NCBI GenBank assembly: GCA_964367145.1
Contig: CAYIWJ010000002.1
Coordinates: 1-54,006 of the forward strand
Direction: 5' to 3'
Length of the DNA: 54,006 nucleotides
From: JAHFLD01 sp964367145
GTDB lineage: Bacteria; Patescibacteriota; Minisyncoccia; UBA6257; 1-14-0-10-40-38
Shown here piece after piece: positions 31,761 through 39,733 of this stretch (its first letter is position 1; each line of letters begins with the position of its first letter). The notes beneath the pieces were generated by a model. It did not search any database and was not told the origin of the DNA. It saw nothing but the letters and a program-made list of their open reading frames with translations. The translations under genes were made by a program, and so were the position numbers.

Positions 31761-31930
31761 GGCGAACTGGAAGCTCTCGGGGCTTCAACCCCATCCCAAA
31801 CAAGGACTCTTGTATTTTGAGACCCGTCCGCCGAAGAGGCGGAAGCTATCGGAGCTTTAATCCCATAACCAGCAAGGATTTCTGTTTCGCGGGAAGCTCT
31901 GTTCCAACCACATAACCAGCGAGGACTGAT
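31761..31930 (+). repeat. Degenerate tandem copies of a hairpin module
   Basis: Three related units begin GGAAGCTCTCGGGGCTTC (31769), GGAAGCTATCGGAGCTTT (31841) and GGAAGCTCTGTTCCAACC (31892). Each is followed by CCCAT/ACATAACC-like sequence and CAAGGAct or GCGAGGAct. GAAGC/GCTTC forms a small hairpin in the first, with a shortened version in the second. The part GCAAGGATTTCTGTTTCGCG (31872-31891) recurs almost unchanged at 47942-47961. No gene is present. Confidence 0.65.
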
Positions 31931-32086
31931 TTTTCCCCACAGCCATCGCGGAGACTAGCGTCATTTTCTGCGAATGAATAGAGTTTTTGTCGGGTACCCC
32001 GAGCTCAAGCGAATAGGGTGACAAAAACTCTTTATGAATGAGCTGGAAAATAGCTAGTCGGAGTGGGCTGTGGGGAAAAAGCAGTC
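31924..32086. repeat. Large nested palindrome upstream of gpmI
   Basis: Outer arms GACTG.TTTTTCCCCACAGCC (about 31924-31943) and GGCTGTGGGGAAAAAGCAGTC (about 32066-32086) pair over about 20 bp. Inside, GACTAGCGTCATTTTC pairs with GAAAATAGCTAGTC, and GAGTTTTTGTC (about 31980) with GACAAAAACTC (about 32021). The innermost loop contains GGGTACCCCGAGCTC. No open frame is convincing. The structure covers nearly the whole region before gpmI. Confidence 0.75.
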
Positions 32087-32133
32087 CGAGCATTACTTTA
32101 CCTATATTCCCAAACCCTTTACCCTAAATCTAT

Positions 32134-33690
32134 ATGAAACCGCGTGTCGTTCTGGCGATTTTAGACGGCTGGGGTATTGGCAAAAAAAATGCCACCAATC
32201 CTCTCCACACCTACCCGCCCCAGGCTATTAACGAACTTAAAAGCAACTACAGCATCGGTTCTCTCCAATCTTCCGGTATTGCGGTTGGTCTTCCTTGGGG
32301 TGAAGAGGGTAACAGCGAAGTTGGTCATTTAACGATCGGCGCCGGAAAAATTATTTATCAGCATTATCCGCGGATCACGCTTGCCGTTCGTTCCGGAGCT
32401 TTCGCCAAAAATAAAATTTTAGAAGCCGCCCTTGCTCACGCCAAAAAAAATAATTCCGGACTGAATCTTATAGGAACCCTAAGCAAGGGCAATGTTCACG
32501 CCTCCATGGAACATCTAGAAGCGCTCCTGAATTCCGCCAAGCGCGCCGGCTTAACCGATGTCAAACTACATCTTTTTGCCGACGGCAAAGACAGTCCACC
32601 AAGATCGCTTTTAGAACTACTAGCCCAAGTTGAGTCTATGATCAAGTCAATTGGCGTCGGACGCGTGGCGAGTGTCATCGGGCGCTATTTTGCCCTTGAT
32701 CGCGACGAGCACTGGAATTTAACCGAGATCGCCTACCGAACTCTGGTAGGCCAAGGTCCAATCACAAATGATCTGGCGGGCGAGGTGGCTAAAAATTACG
32801 CCAAAGGGTTTGGCGATGAATTTTTTGAGCCTCGTCTTATTGAGCCAAATCCCGCAGGAATCAAAAGCAACGATAGCGCCATCTTTTTTGATTTTCGCGA
32901 AGATAGCATTCGGCAACTGGCGGCAAGTTTTCTCCAAAAAGACTTCAATCATTTTGCGCGCCAAGATCTCCAGAACATTTTCTATGCCACCATGACTCAC
33001 TATTCCGACAATTTTGACTTTCCCGTCGTCTCCCCGCCGGAAGTTATTACCGAGCCTTTGGGAAAAATTTTGGCAGACGCCGGTTTGACTCAAATGCGCG
33101 TTGCCGAAACTCAAAAATACGCGCACGTTACCTATTTTTTTAACGGCTATCGCGACGCACCCTACGAAAACGAGTACCGCGTCTTGGTGCCGTCGCAAAA
33201 TATCGCGCGCCCGGATGAACAGCCGGCAATGATGGCCAAAGAAATCGCCACCCGAGTTATCGAGGCCATCACCGGTGGGGGATTTGACTTTGTTCTGGCT
33301 AATTTTGCCAACGCCGATGTCATCGCTCATACCGGCAATTACGAAGCCGCCATGGAAACCATTAAAGTTCTGGATCAGGAAATTGCGCGCATTGCCAAAA
33401 CTTGCCTAGAACAAAACGCAGTTTTAATGATTACCTCCGATCACGGCAATATTGAAGTTATGCTCGACGCCCGCACCGGCCAGCCGGAAACCAAGCACGA
33501 TGCCAACCTGGTTCCTTTTTATCTCATCGGTCGCGGCTACGAAAAAAGAAAAACCTCAATCGAAGTTGAGCGGCTAGAACAAGAGGCGATGGGTCTCTTG
33601 GCCGATGTCGCGCCGACGATTTTAGAAGTTCTGGGCGTGGAAAAACCAAAAGAAATGAGTGGCCAAAGCCTACTCCGCAACTTGCGCTAA
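32134..33690 (+). CDS. gpmI: 2,3-bisphosphoglycerate-independent phosphoglycerate mutase
   Basis: A 518-residue binuclear-metal enzyme: VLAILDGWGIG (first metal site), GEEGNSEVGHLTIGAG with the phosphorylated Ser, DGKDSPPRSLLELL, IGRYFALDRDEHW, and the metal ligands FANADVIAHTGN and ITSDHGNIEVM. It interconverts 3- and 2-phosphoglycerate in glycolysis. It is followed after 1 nt by ruvA. Confidence 0.96.
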   Translation: MKPRVVLAILDGWGIGKKNATNPLHTYPPQAINELKSNYSIGSLQSSGIAVGLPWGEEGNSEVGHLTIGAGKIIYQHYPRITLAVRSGAFAKNKILEAALAHAKKNNSGLNLIGTLSKGNVHASMEHLEALLNSAKRAGLTDVKLHLFADGKDSPPRSLLELLAQVESMIKSIGVGRVASVIGRYFALDRDEHWNLTEIAYRTLVGQGPITNDLAGEVAKNYAKGFGDEFFEPRLIEPNPAGIKSNDSAIFFDFREDSIRQLAASFLQKDFNHFARQDLQNIFYATMTHYSDNFDFPVVSPPEVITEPLGKILADAGLTQMRVAETQKYAHVTYFFNGYRDAPYENEYRVLVPSQNIARPDEQPAMMAKEIATRVIEAITGGGFDFVLANFANADVIAHTGNYEAAMETIKVLDQEIARIAKTCLEQNAVLMITSDHGNIEVMLDARTGQPETKHDANLVPFYLIGRGYEKRKTSIEVERLEQEAMGLLADVAPTILEVLGVEKPKEMSGQSLLRNLR

Positions 33691-33691
33691 A

Positions 33692-34264
33692 ATGATCTAT
33701 CATCTTCAGGGTAAATTATGCGCCAAAAAAAGTTCTTTCGTCGCCATTGATACCGGCGGTATTTGGTACAAAGTTTTTGTTTCACCCCGAACCATAACCG
33801 CGCTCGCCGATCGCGCCGAAATTGCTCTATATATTGAAACTCATTGGCGCAAGGACAACGGCCCCGAACTCTATGGCTTTGAAACCGAGCGCGAGCTAGA
33901 ACTTTTTCAAAAACTTGTGAGTGTTAGCGGCGTTGGCCCCAAATCTGCGCTTGGCATCTTGAGTATCGCGAGTGTGGATCAAGCCATCTCTGCCATCAAC
34001 GAGGGCAAAACCGATCTTCTAACCCGAGCCTCGGGTATTGGCAAAAAAACCGCCGAACGAATCGTTTTGGAGCTCAAGGGCAAACTCGCCATCGTATCTT
34101 CTCCGCAAGCGCTTAATCTTATGGAGTCCGATTTGGAACTTGAAGATACTCTTATGAGTCTGGGCTACACGCGCGCTCAAGCCAAAACTGCCATTGAGAA
34201 AATTGACCCCAAACTAACCAGTTTCAAAGATCGCCTCAAAGCCGCTCTGAAAAAAAACAACTAG
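33692..34264 (+). CDS. ruvA: Holliday junction branch-migration protein RuvA
   Basis: The start is ATG 33692 (MIYHLQGKLCAKKSSFVAID), one base after the gpmI stop; an extension starting within gpmI is rejected. The 190-residue protein has an OB-fold N-domain, helix-hairpin-helix motifs (LVSVSGVGPKSALGIL and LTRASGIGKKTAERIVLELK) and the C-terminal RuvB-binding domain (LEDTLMSLGYTRAQAKTAI). It tetramerises on Holliday junctions. Confidence 0.96.
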   Translation: MIYHLQGKLCAKKSSFVAIDTGGIWYKVFVSPRTITALADRAEIALYIETHWRKDNGPELYGFETERELELFQKLVSVSGVGPKSALGILSIASVDQAISAINEGKTDLLTRASGIGKKTAERIVLELKGKLAIVSSPQALNLMESDLELEDTLMSLGYTRAQAKTAIEKIDPKLTSFKDRLKAALKKNN

Positions 34265-34266
34265 AC

Positions 34267-35562
34267 ATGAAATCTCTCTACCATCTTTTCCTTGCTTGGC
34301 TTGGTTCGGTTATCTATCGCCATCCGTCAAAAAAAATCATCCTGATTGGGATTACCGGAACCAAGGGCAAGTCCTCAAGCATTGAAATTCTTAACGCTAT
34401 TTTAGAAGCGGCCGGCAAAAAGACCGCCCTCCTCTCATCTATTCGAGTTAAAGTCGGAGAAGTTTCCGAAAAAAATCGCACCGATACCACCATGCCCGGC
34501 CGATTTTATATTCAAAAATTTCTGCGGCGCGCCGTTCAAAACAAATGCACTCACGCCATTTTGGAAGTAACCTCGCAAGGAGTTCTTCAATCTCGGCATC
34601 GTTTTCTTGATTTTAATGTCGCCGCGTTTTTAAATCTTCACCCCGAACACGTGGAAGCTCACGGCTCCTTTGAATCCTATCGCGCGGCTAAAGTTGGATT
34701 TTTTCGCGCCGTGGCGCAAACCCGTTCGGCCAAACAAAAAATTTTTGTCGTGAATGGGGTTGACGACGCCAGTAGTTTTTTTATCGCCGCGGTTGGTCAA
34801 TCAGGAAAAATAGTCCAGTTCACGGTCGCCGATTTCATTGCGCGAATTCTTAAAGGCGACAAAAGTTTTTTGGGTGATTGGTTTCAAAACGAATTCAATC
34901 TGGAAGACGCCGCCTTTGCCGCGATACTCGCCGAAGCATTGGGAATCCAGTCTAGCTTCATCGTTCGCGCCTTAAGTTATTTTCCGGGTATTCCGGGGCG
35001 TATGGAGTGGGTTCAAAAAACCCCTTTTGGTTTGGTGGTGGACTACGCTCACACCCCGGATTCTTTGCGTGCCGTTTATAAAACCCTGCGTGAGCAATTT
35101 AAAAAATCTTCAGAAGCCGAACCAGATAATAAAACTCCAGATTCCTTGCCACCCTTCCCAATTTCCTCCCCTAGACTCATCTGCGTTCTTGGCTCCGCCG
35201 GCGGCGGGCGTGACACTTGGAAGCGTCCCGAGTTTGGCCGCATTGCCGCGGAATATTGCGATGAGATTATCATCACCGATGAAGATCCCTATAACGAAGA
35301 TCCAGAAAAAATTATGGACGAAATAGAATCCGGAATCTCCCTCAATCCCAAACCGTCAACCCTCAACCCCAATTTTGTTCTTAAGCGCTCTGTTAATCGC
35401 CAAAAAGCGATTGAGATTGCCATCAAAGATGCCACCATTGGGGATGTTATTGTTATTACCGGCAAGGGGAGCGAGGAATGGCTTCATCAGGCTCATGGCA
35501 AGAAACTCCCTTGGAGCGATCGCAGAACTGCCGAAGAAGCCTTAAAAAACGAGGAAAAATAA
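34267..35562 (+). CDS. MurE-like Mur ligase lacking the N-terminal domain
   Basis: A 431-residue protein. The ATP loop GITGTKGKSS is already at residues 28-37, whereas in MurE it is near residue 110, so the UDP-binding N-terminal domain is missing. Conserved parts are DTTMPGR, LEVTSQGVLQSR, NLHPEHVEAHGSFESY, FPGIPGRMEWV, VDYAHTPDSLRAVY and ITDEDPYNEDP. Two low-complexity insertions (about 281-297 and 360-372, the latter LNPKPSTLNPN) interrupt the fold. It probably adds an amino acid to a cell-wall or other precursor. MurT- or CapB-like activity is possible. Confidence 0.8.
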   Translation: MKSLYHLFLAWLGSVIYRHPSKKIILIGITGTKGKSSSIEILNAILEAAGKKTALLSSIRVKVGEVSEKNRTDTTMPGRFYIQKFLRRAVQNKCTHAILEVTSQGVLQSRHRFLDFNVAAFLNLHPEHVEAHGSFESYRAAKVGFFRAVAQTRSAKQKIFVVNGVDDASSFFIAAVGQSGKIVQFTVADFIARILKGDKSFLGDWFQNEFNLEDAAFAAILAEALGIQSSFIVRALSYFPGIPGRMEWVQKTPFGLVVDYAHTPDSLRAVYKTLREQFKKSSEAEPDNKTPDSLPPFPISSPRLICVLGSAGGGRDTWKRPEFGRIAAEYCDEIIITDEDPYNEDPEKIMDEIESGISLNPKPSTLNPNFVLKRSVNRQKAIEIAIKDATIGDVIVITGKGSEEWLHQAHGKKLPWSDRRTAEEALKNEEK

Positions 35563-35579
35563 GGGATTTTCTTGTCCTA

Positions 35580-35609
35580 TTGACAAAATAGGACTTTATA
35601 ATGTATAAT
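35580..35609 (+). promoter_or_regulatory. Promoter of the 163-aa membrane protein gene
   Basis: TTGACA (35580-35585), 18-bp spacer, TATAAT (35604-35609), both perfect hexamers. The in-frame ATG at 35601 lies inside the -10 region and so cannot be the translated start. Confidence 0.85.
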
Positions 35610-35702
35610 AGCGACATCGCTAGTGGGAGTGTTTCCCAAGAGCGAATCAACGGAAGAGTACCTCGACAACCAAAAATCGTAGACCAAGAAAGGAAGCGAG
35701 AA

Positions 35703-36194
35703 ATGAAGTTGTTCGGAATGAAACTCATGACGCTCAATGAACTGCCCCTGGTTCTGCTCTGGATCGGCGTGATCGCCGGACTCGTGGGCAAAAACAGCAA
35801 CGGTTCGGTGAGCCTCGCGGGGTACTCGATCTGCACCCTGTGCTTCGCGGGATTCTGCTTCTTCATCGCGAGAATGGTCTCCAATCGTCGAATCCGGAAG
35901 GGCGAGATCACCAAGTCCTCCCTTGAGGACGCCTCGCGGACCAGCGAAGCCGGCTACCTGGCGCTCACCACTACCCAGCCGAGTCGCTCGCAACCCATCA
36001 GGAACCTGCGCCTGCGTCCCCGAATCGGCAGTCTGGTTCGCTTTCGGATCTGCGGCGGCGAAGCCAAGGGCGTCGTCGCCGACATGACCGGCCAAGGACG
36101 CTTCGGCCGCGCCATGATCAGCAACTTCTCCTCTCGCGGAGCTAATCGCATCGTTCGTCGCATTCGCGACCTCTCGCTCGTCTCGTTCAACTGA
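35703..36194 (+). CDS. Orphan membrane protein with basic C-terminal domain
   Basis: The start is ATG 35703, 7-8 nt after AGGAAG. The 163-residue product has two membrane helices (about 13-29 and 40-58), a charged linker, then a very basic, Arg-rich region (residues 95-160: RNLRLRPRIGSLVRFRICGG...NRIVRRIRDL). Codons are clearly richer in G/C at third positions than in the flanking murE-like and beta-CASP genes. It has its own consensus promoter and terminator. No family is recognised; recent acquisition or high expression could explain the bias. Confidence 0.7.
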   Translation: MKLFGMKLMTLNELPLVLLWIGVIAGLVGKNSNGSVSLAGYSICTLCFAGFCFFIARMVSNRRIRKGEITKSSLEDASRTSEAGYLALTTTQPSRSQPIRNLRLRPRIGSLVRFRICGGEAKGVVADMTGQGRFGRAMISNFSSRGANRIVRRIRDLSLVSFN

Positions 36195-36207
36195 ACGCGG
36201 CGCTCCC

Positions 36208-36240
36208 GCCCCCGACTAACCTCGGGGGCATTTTTTTTTA
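36208..36240 (+). terminator. Terminator of the 163-aa membrane protein gene
   Basis: GCCCCCGA/TCGGGGGC stem (36208-36215 with 36222-36229), loop CTAACC, then ATTTTTTTTT. The same stem and loop occur at 31687. Confidence 0.9.
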
Positions 36241-36302
36241 TTCCCCTCTCAAAACTGTTATAATTATCTAAACCCTTAATCATCCCACCTTCAACCGCCT
36301 AT

Positions 36303-37664
36303 ATGAAACTCATCTTCCACGGCGCCGCCAAACAAGTTACCGGCTCCAATTATCTTCTAGAAGTCGCTGGCGAAAAGTTTTTGATTGACTGCGGCTTGCA
36401 TCAAGGCGGCAATTTTTGCGAGCGCCATAATTGGGACCCCTTTCCTTATCGCCCCAGTGAAATCAAGGCGGTTTTTGTAACTCACTCCCATGTTGATCAC
36501 ATCGGCCGTCTGCCCAAGTTGGCGCGCGAAGGTTTTCGCGGGCCGATCTATTCCACTCTGCCGACCCGCGATGCCGCCGAACTACTACTCTTGGATTCGG
36601 ATCATATTTTGGCGCAAGACGCCGAAAAATTTAAACAACCGGTACTTTTTACCAAAGACGACGTAGCCAAAGTTATGAAGCAATGGCACGGCGTGGAATA
36701 TCACGCGCCGATTATTATAGGCAGTGGTAGTGATAAAGTAATCGCCACCTTCGGCAACGCCGGCCACATCCTCGGCTCCAGTTTTTTGACCCTCGAAGCC
36801 GAGGGCAAAAAAATAATTTTTTCCGGCGATCTCGGTAACTCCCCGTCGCCAATAATCGGCGCGCGCGAAGTAGCGCCCACAGACGCTGATTACGCCATCA
36901 TGGAGTCAACCTACGGCGATCGGATTCATGAGAGCATGGAAGAAAGGAAGGGATTATTAGAAGATCGCATCGAAGAAACCGCCAAAAGAAAAGGAGTCTT
37001 GATGATTCCCGCTTTTGCGATGGAGCGAACCCAGGAATTACTCTTTGAACTCCACGATCTGGTTCGCGAGGGTCGCGTCCCGCCACTTCCGGTTTTTGTG
37101 GACAGTCCGCTCGCCATCAAGCTGACCGAGATCTACAAAAAGTATGCTCGCTATTTTGATCAAGCGACGCAAAAACTGATTCGCGAAAAAGGTTCTATTT
37201 TTGACTTTCCTGGTTTGCAATTTACTCTTACCACCGAAGAATCAAAACACATCAACGACGTTCCGGCGCCAAAAATTATCATCGCCGGTTCGGGAATGTC
37301 TCACGGCGGACGAATTATGCATCACGAGCGCCGCTATCTCTCCGGATTCGAAAATACTTTACTCATAGTCGGCTATCAAGCCGTTGGTTCCTTGGGGCGA
37401 CAAATCTTGGACGGCGTCAAAACGGTGCGAATGTTTGGCGAACAGATTCCGGTGCGTTGTCATATTGAGGTTATGCGCGGTTACTCCGCCCACGCCGATC
37501 AGCCACAGTTATTGCAGTGGCTTCGCCCGATGCGGACCCGCCTCAAGATGGTTTTTCTGACTCATGGCGAAGAAGAGGGGGCTAAAGTTCTGGCATCAAA
37601 AATCAGCGACGAACTGGCGATTCACAGCCGCATTCCTTCGCCGGGCGAATCCTTTGAGCTATAA
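36303..37664 (+). CDS. Metallo-beta-lactamase/beta-CASP RNA-processing exonuclease
   Basis: A 453-residue protein of the YSH1/CPSF-73-like class: MKLIFHGAAKQVTGSNYLL, the zinc motif THSHVDHIGRLP, FSGDLGNSPSPII and ESTYGDRIHES. The beta-CASP motifs are PAFAMERTQELLFEL and SGMSHGGRIMHH. The RMMBL C-terminus (RCHIEVMRGYSAHADQPQLL and VFLTHGEEEGA) completes it. It probably cleaves RNA. It is distinct from RNase J at 27043. Confidence 0.92.
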   Translation: MKLIFHGAAKQVTGSNYLLEVAGEKFLIDCGLHQGGNFCERHNWDPFPYRPSEIKAVFVTHSHVDHIGRLPKLAREGFRGPIYSTLPTRDAAELLLLDSDHILAQDAEKFKQPVLFTKDDVAKVMKQWHGVEYHAPIIIGSGSDKVIATFGNAGHILGSSFLTLEAEGKKIIFSGDLGNSPSPIIGAREVAPTDADYAIMESTYGDRIHESMEERKGLLEDRIEETAKRKGVLMIPAFAMERTQELLFELHDLVREGRVPPLPVFVDSPLAIKLTEIYKKYARYFDQATQKLIREKGSIFDFPGLQFTLTTEESKHINDVPAPKIIIAGSGMSHGGRIMHHERRYLSGFENTLLIVGYQAVGSLGRQILDGVKTVRMFGEQIPVRCHIEVMRGYSAHADQPQLLQWLRPMRTRLKMVFLTHGEEEGAKVLASKISDELAIHSRIPSPGESFEL

Positions 37665-37671
37665 TAAGACT

Positions 37672-38238
37672 ATGGAAAAACCTAAAACTGGGCGGATGTG
37701 TTTAAAGGCTAAAATTGGCGTCTCGGGAGCCGCCGAGAGCGGACATTGCGCCATTGATGCCGCGGAAAAAGCCGAACAAGTTGGCCGAGAGATCGCGAAA
37801 ATCGGCAGTGTGCTTGTTACCGGTGCCACGACCGGTATGCCTTACTGGGCGGCCAAAGGCGCCAAAGAAGAGGGCGGTATGGTGATTGGACTTTCACCCG
37901 CGGCTTCCAAAATTGCCCATGTTAAAACTTATCACCTCCCGCTCGACTATCACGACTTGGTAATTTACACCGGTTTTGATTATTCCGGACGAAACCTGCT
38001 CCTAACACGGTCGGTGGACGCGGTCATCGTCATCTGCGGTCGCATCGGAACCCTTAATGAATTCACCATCGCCTTTGAAGACAAAAAACCCATCGGCATT
38101 TTAGAAGGCACCGGCGGCGCCGCGGACATGATTAAAGAAATTATCAGAAAATCGCATCGCGGACCCGGAAACGTTATTTTCTCCAGCGATCCAAAAGAAT
38201 TGGTCAGAAAAATAGCCGCGGTGATTGATTGTGAATAA
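37672..38238 (+). CDS. SLOG-family (LOG/lysine decarboxylase-like) nucleotide-binding protein
   Basis: The start is ATG 37672: a perfect TATAAT (37660-37665) sits 6 nt upstream and overlaps the previous stop codon. The 188-residue Rossmann-like protein has KIGVSGAAESG, VLVTGATTGMPYWAAKGAKE, GLSPAASK and GRIGTLNEFTIAFEDKKPIG, the G-x-G-T-x-x-E-type motif of SLOG/TIGR00725 proteins. These bind nucleotides or nucleotide-derived ligands. The precise role is unknown. Confidence 0.8.
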   Translation: MEKPKTGRMCLKAKIGVSGAAESGHCAIDAAEKAEQVGREIAKIGSVLVTGATTGMPYWAAKGAKEEGGMVIGLSPAASKIAHVKTYHLPLDYHDLVIYTGFDYSGRNLLLTRSVDAVIVICGRIGTLNEFTIAFEDKKPIGILEGTGGAADMIKEIIRKSHRGPGNVIFSSDPKELVRKIAAVIDCE

Positions 38239-38249
38239 AGTAAAAAAAT

Positions 38250-38594
38250 ATGCCGACTAAAAAAGTAATCAAGAAAAAACCACCAAGCAAAACCAAACTT
38301 AAAAAAGCGCCGCCTAAACCAAGGGCCAAAAAAGCGTCGACCGTTCCCAAGTCAATCGGTCGCGTTACTCACTTTTACGGCCACATCAAAGTGGCGATCA
38401 TAGTTTTCAAGCAACCAATAAAAAAAGGGGCGGTGGTGATTTTCTCCGGAGCTACCACTAATTTTACCCAAACCCTTAATTCCATGCAGTTGGACCATCA
38501 ACCGATCGAAGTCGCGCCCAAAGGCCAAGAAATTGGCGTCAAGGTTGGGAAACGCGTTCGGGAAGGCGATGAGCTTTACGCTGTCGAAGAATGA
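38250..38594 (+). CDS. Translation-factor beta-barrel (EF-Tu domain II-like) protein
   Basis: A 114-residue protein. The first 40 residues are Lys/Pro-rich and basic. The remainder (IGRVTHFYGHIKVAIIVFKQPIKKGAVVIF, then EVAPKGQEIGVKVGKRVREGDELYAVE) matches the small EF-Tu domain 2-like beta barrel found as a stand-alone protein in many CPR and archaeal genomes. Its role is unknown, perhaps RNA or peptidase-U32 related. It overlaps the next gene by 4 nt. Confidence 0.75.
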   Translation: MPTKKVIKKKPPSKTKLKKAPPKPRAKKASTVPKSIGRVTHFYGHIKVAIIVFKQPIKKGAVVIFSGATTNFTQTLNSMQLDHQPIEVAPKGQEIGVKVGKRVREGDELYAVEE

Positions 38595-39733
38595 GCTGGC
38601 TTAAAAAAATATACGAGCGCGAACTGCTCCCAATTGGTCTCCTCATGGGCACCATCATTGGGGCTGGCTTTTTTTCCCTGCCTTATGTTTTTTCGCAGTC
38701 GGGCGCCGCGCTTGGATTTTTTTATTTGCTTTTAGGAACAGTTTCTTATCTTGTTGTTCACCTGATGTACGCCGACGTCATCGTGGGAACTCCAACCACA
38801 CATCGCTTCCCGGGTTATGCCAATGTGTATTTGGGGAAGGGTGGCCGCGCGCTGGCCATTCTGGCGAGTATTTTTGGTTCCTTGCTCGCGATGACGATTT
38901 ATCTAGTTCTCTCGGCCAGCTTCGGAAAGTTGATCACCCCAATTGCCGGCGGCGGCGGGGAGGTAGCAATTTTTTGGTTGCTTGGTTCACTCACTCTTTT
39001 TCTTCGGCTTAAGGGCTTGACCGCGGTTGAGACGATTATCACCGGCGGCATTATTGCAATCATCGGGGTAATTTCTTGGCTGGGAATCGGCAACGCTCAT
39101 CTGCCTTCACTTTCCGAATCCAGCCTTAAGACAATCGGCCTACCTCTGTCGCCGGCCATTTTCTCTCTTGGTGGTCTCTCGGCAATATATCTCATCACCG
39201 AGTATGTTCGCCAACGCGGCGGATCTTGGCAAAAACCACTCAAGCGCGTCATTACTCTCGGAACCTTAATTCCCGCCGTCCTCTACGCGTTTTTTATTTT
39301 AGGTATCATTGGTCTTTCGAAAGAAGTGAGTCCCGATGCGGTTTCTGGACTCATAAGCCAGCTCCACCCGCTTCTTTTGACCTCGGTCGGCATCTTGGGA
39401 TTGCTGACCCTCTGGAGCTCTTACGTCTCGGTGGGTTTTAATTTGCGCGATATTCTCGGGGTGGATTTTAATCTTCCGGAATGGTTACGAGATTTGATTG
39501 TCGTCGGCATTCCTTTTGGAATCTATCTCGCCGGCTTTCATGACTTCTTAACTTTAGTCTCTTTCGCTGGTGGGTTTTTATTGGCGCTAGAAGGTATTCT
39601 TGCGGTTTGGATGTGGCGCCGTTTCCGCGCCCGAGGGGGCGTTTCAACTCTCTTACCTCGCTTGGAGCCGGTCGTCGTCGGTGTCGTCATAGCTACTTTC
39701 GTCGCCGCCTTTGCCCATGAACTTTTCAGTTAG
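38591..39733 (+). CDS. Amino-acid permease (aromatic/HAAAP-like)
   Basis: A 380-residue integral membrane protein with about 11 helices. It starts ERELLPIGLLMGTIIGAGFFSLP, the unwound-helix GTIIGAGFFSLP signature of APC-type amino-acid transporters. The ATGA overlap with the previous gene suggests coupling. It is likely an amino-acid/H+ symporter, consistent with an organism that scavenges amino acids. Substrate cannot be read from the sequence. Confidence 0.82.
   Translation: MSWLKKIYERELLPIGLLMGTIIGAGFFSLPYVFSQSGAALGFFYLLLGTVSYLVVHLMYADVIVGTPTTHRFPGYANVYLGKGGRALAILASIFGSLLAMTIYLVLSASFGKLITPIAGGGGEVAIFWLLGSLTLFLRLKGLTAVETIITGGIIAIIGVISWLGIGNAHLPSLSESSLKTIGLPLSPAIFSLGGLSAIYLITEYVRQRGGSWQKPLKRVITLGTLIPAVLYAFFILGIIGLSKEVSPDAVSGLISQLHPLLLTSVGILGLLTLWSSYVSVGFNLRDILGVDFNLPEWLRDLIVVGIPFGIYLAGFHDFLTLVSFAGGFLLALEGILAVWMWRRFRARGGVSTLLPRLEPVVVGVVIATFVAAFAHELFS

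Noticed and set aside
31761..31930. CRISPR array
   Set aside because: Repeat units are degenerate, spacing is irregular (72 and 51 nt) and no cas gene is in the window.
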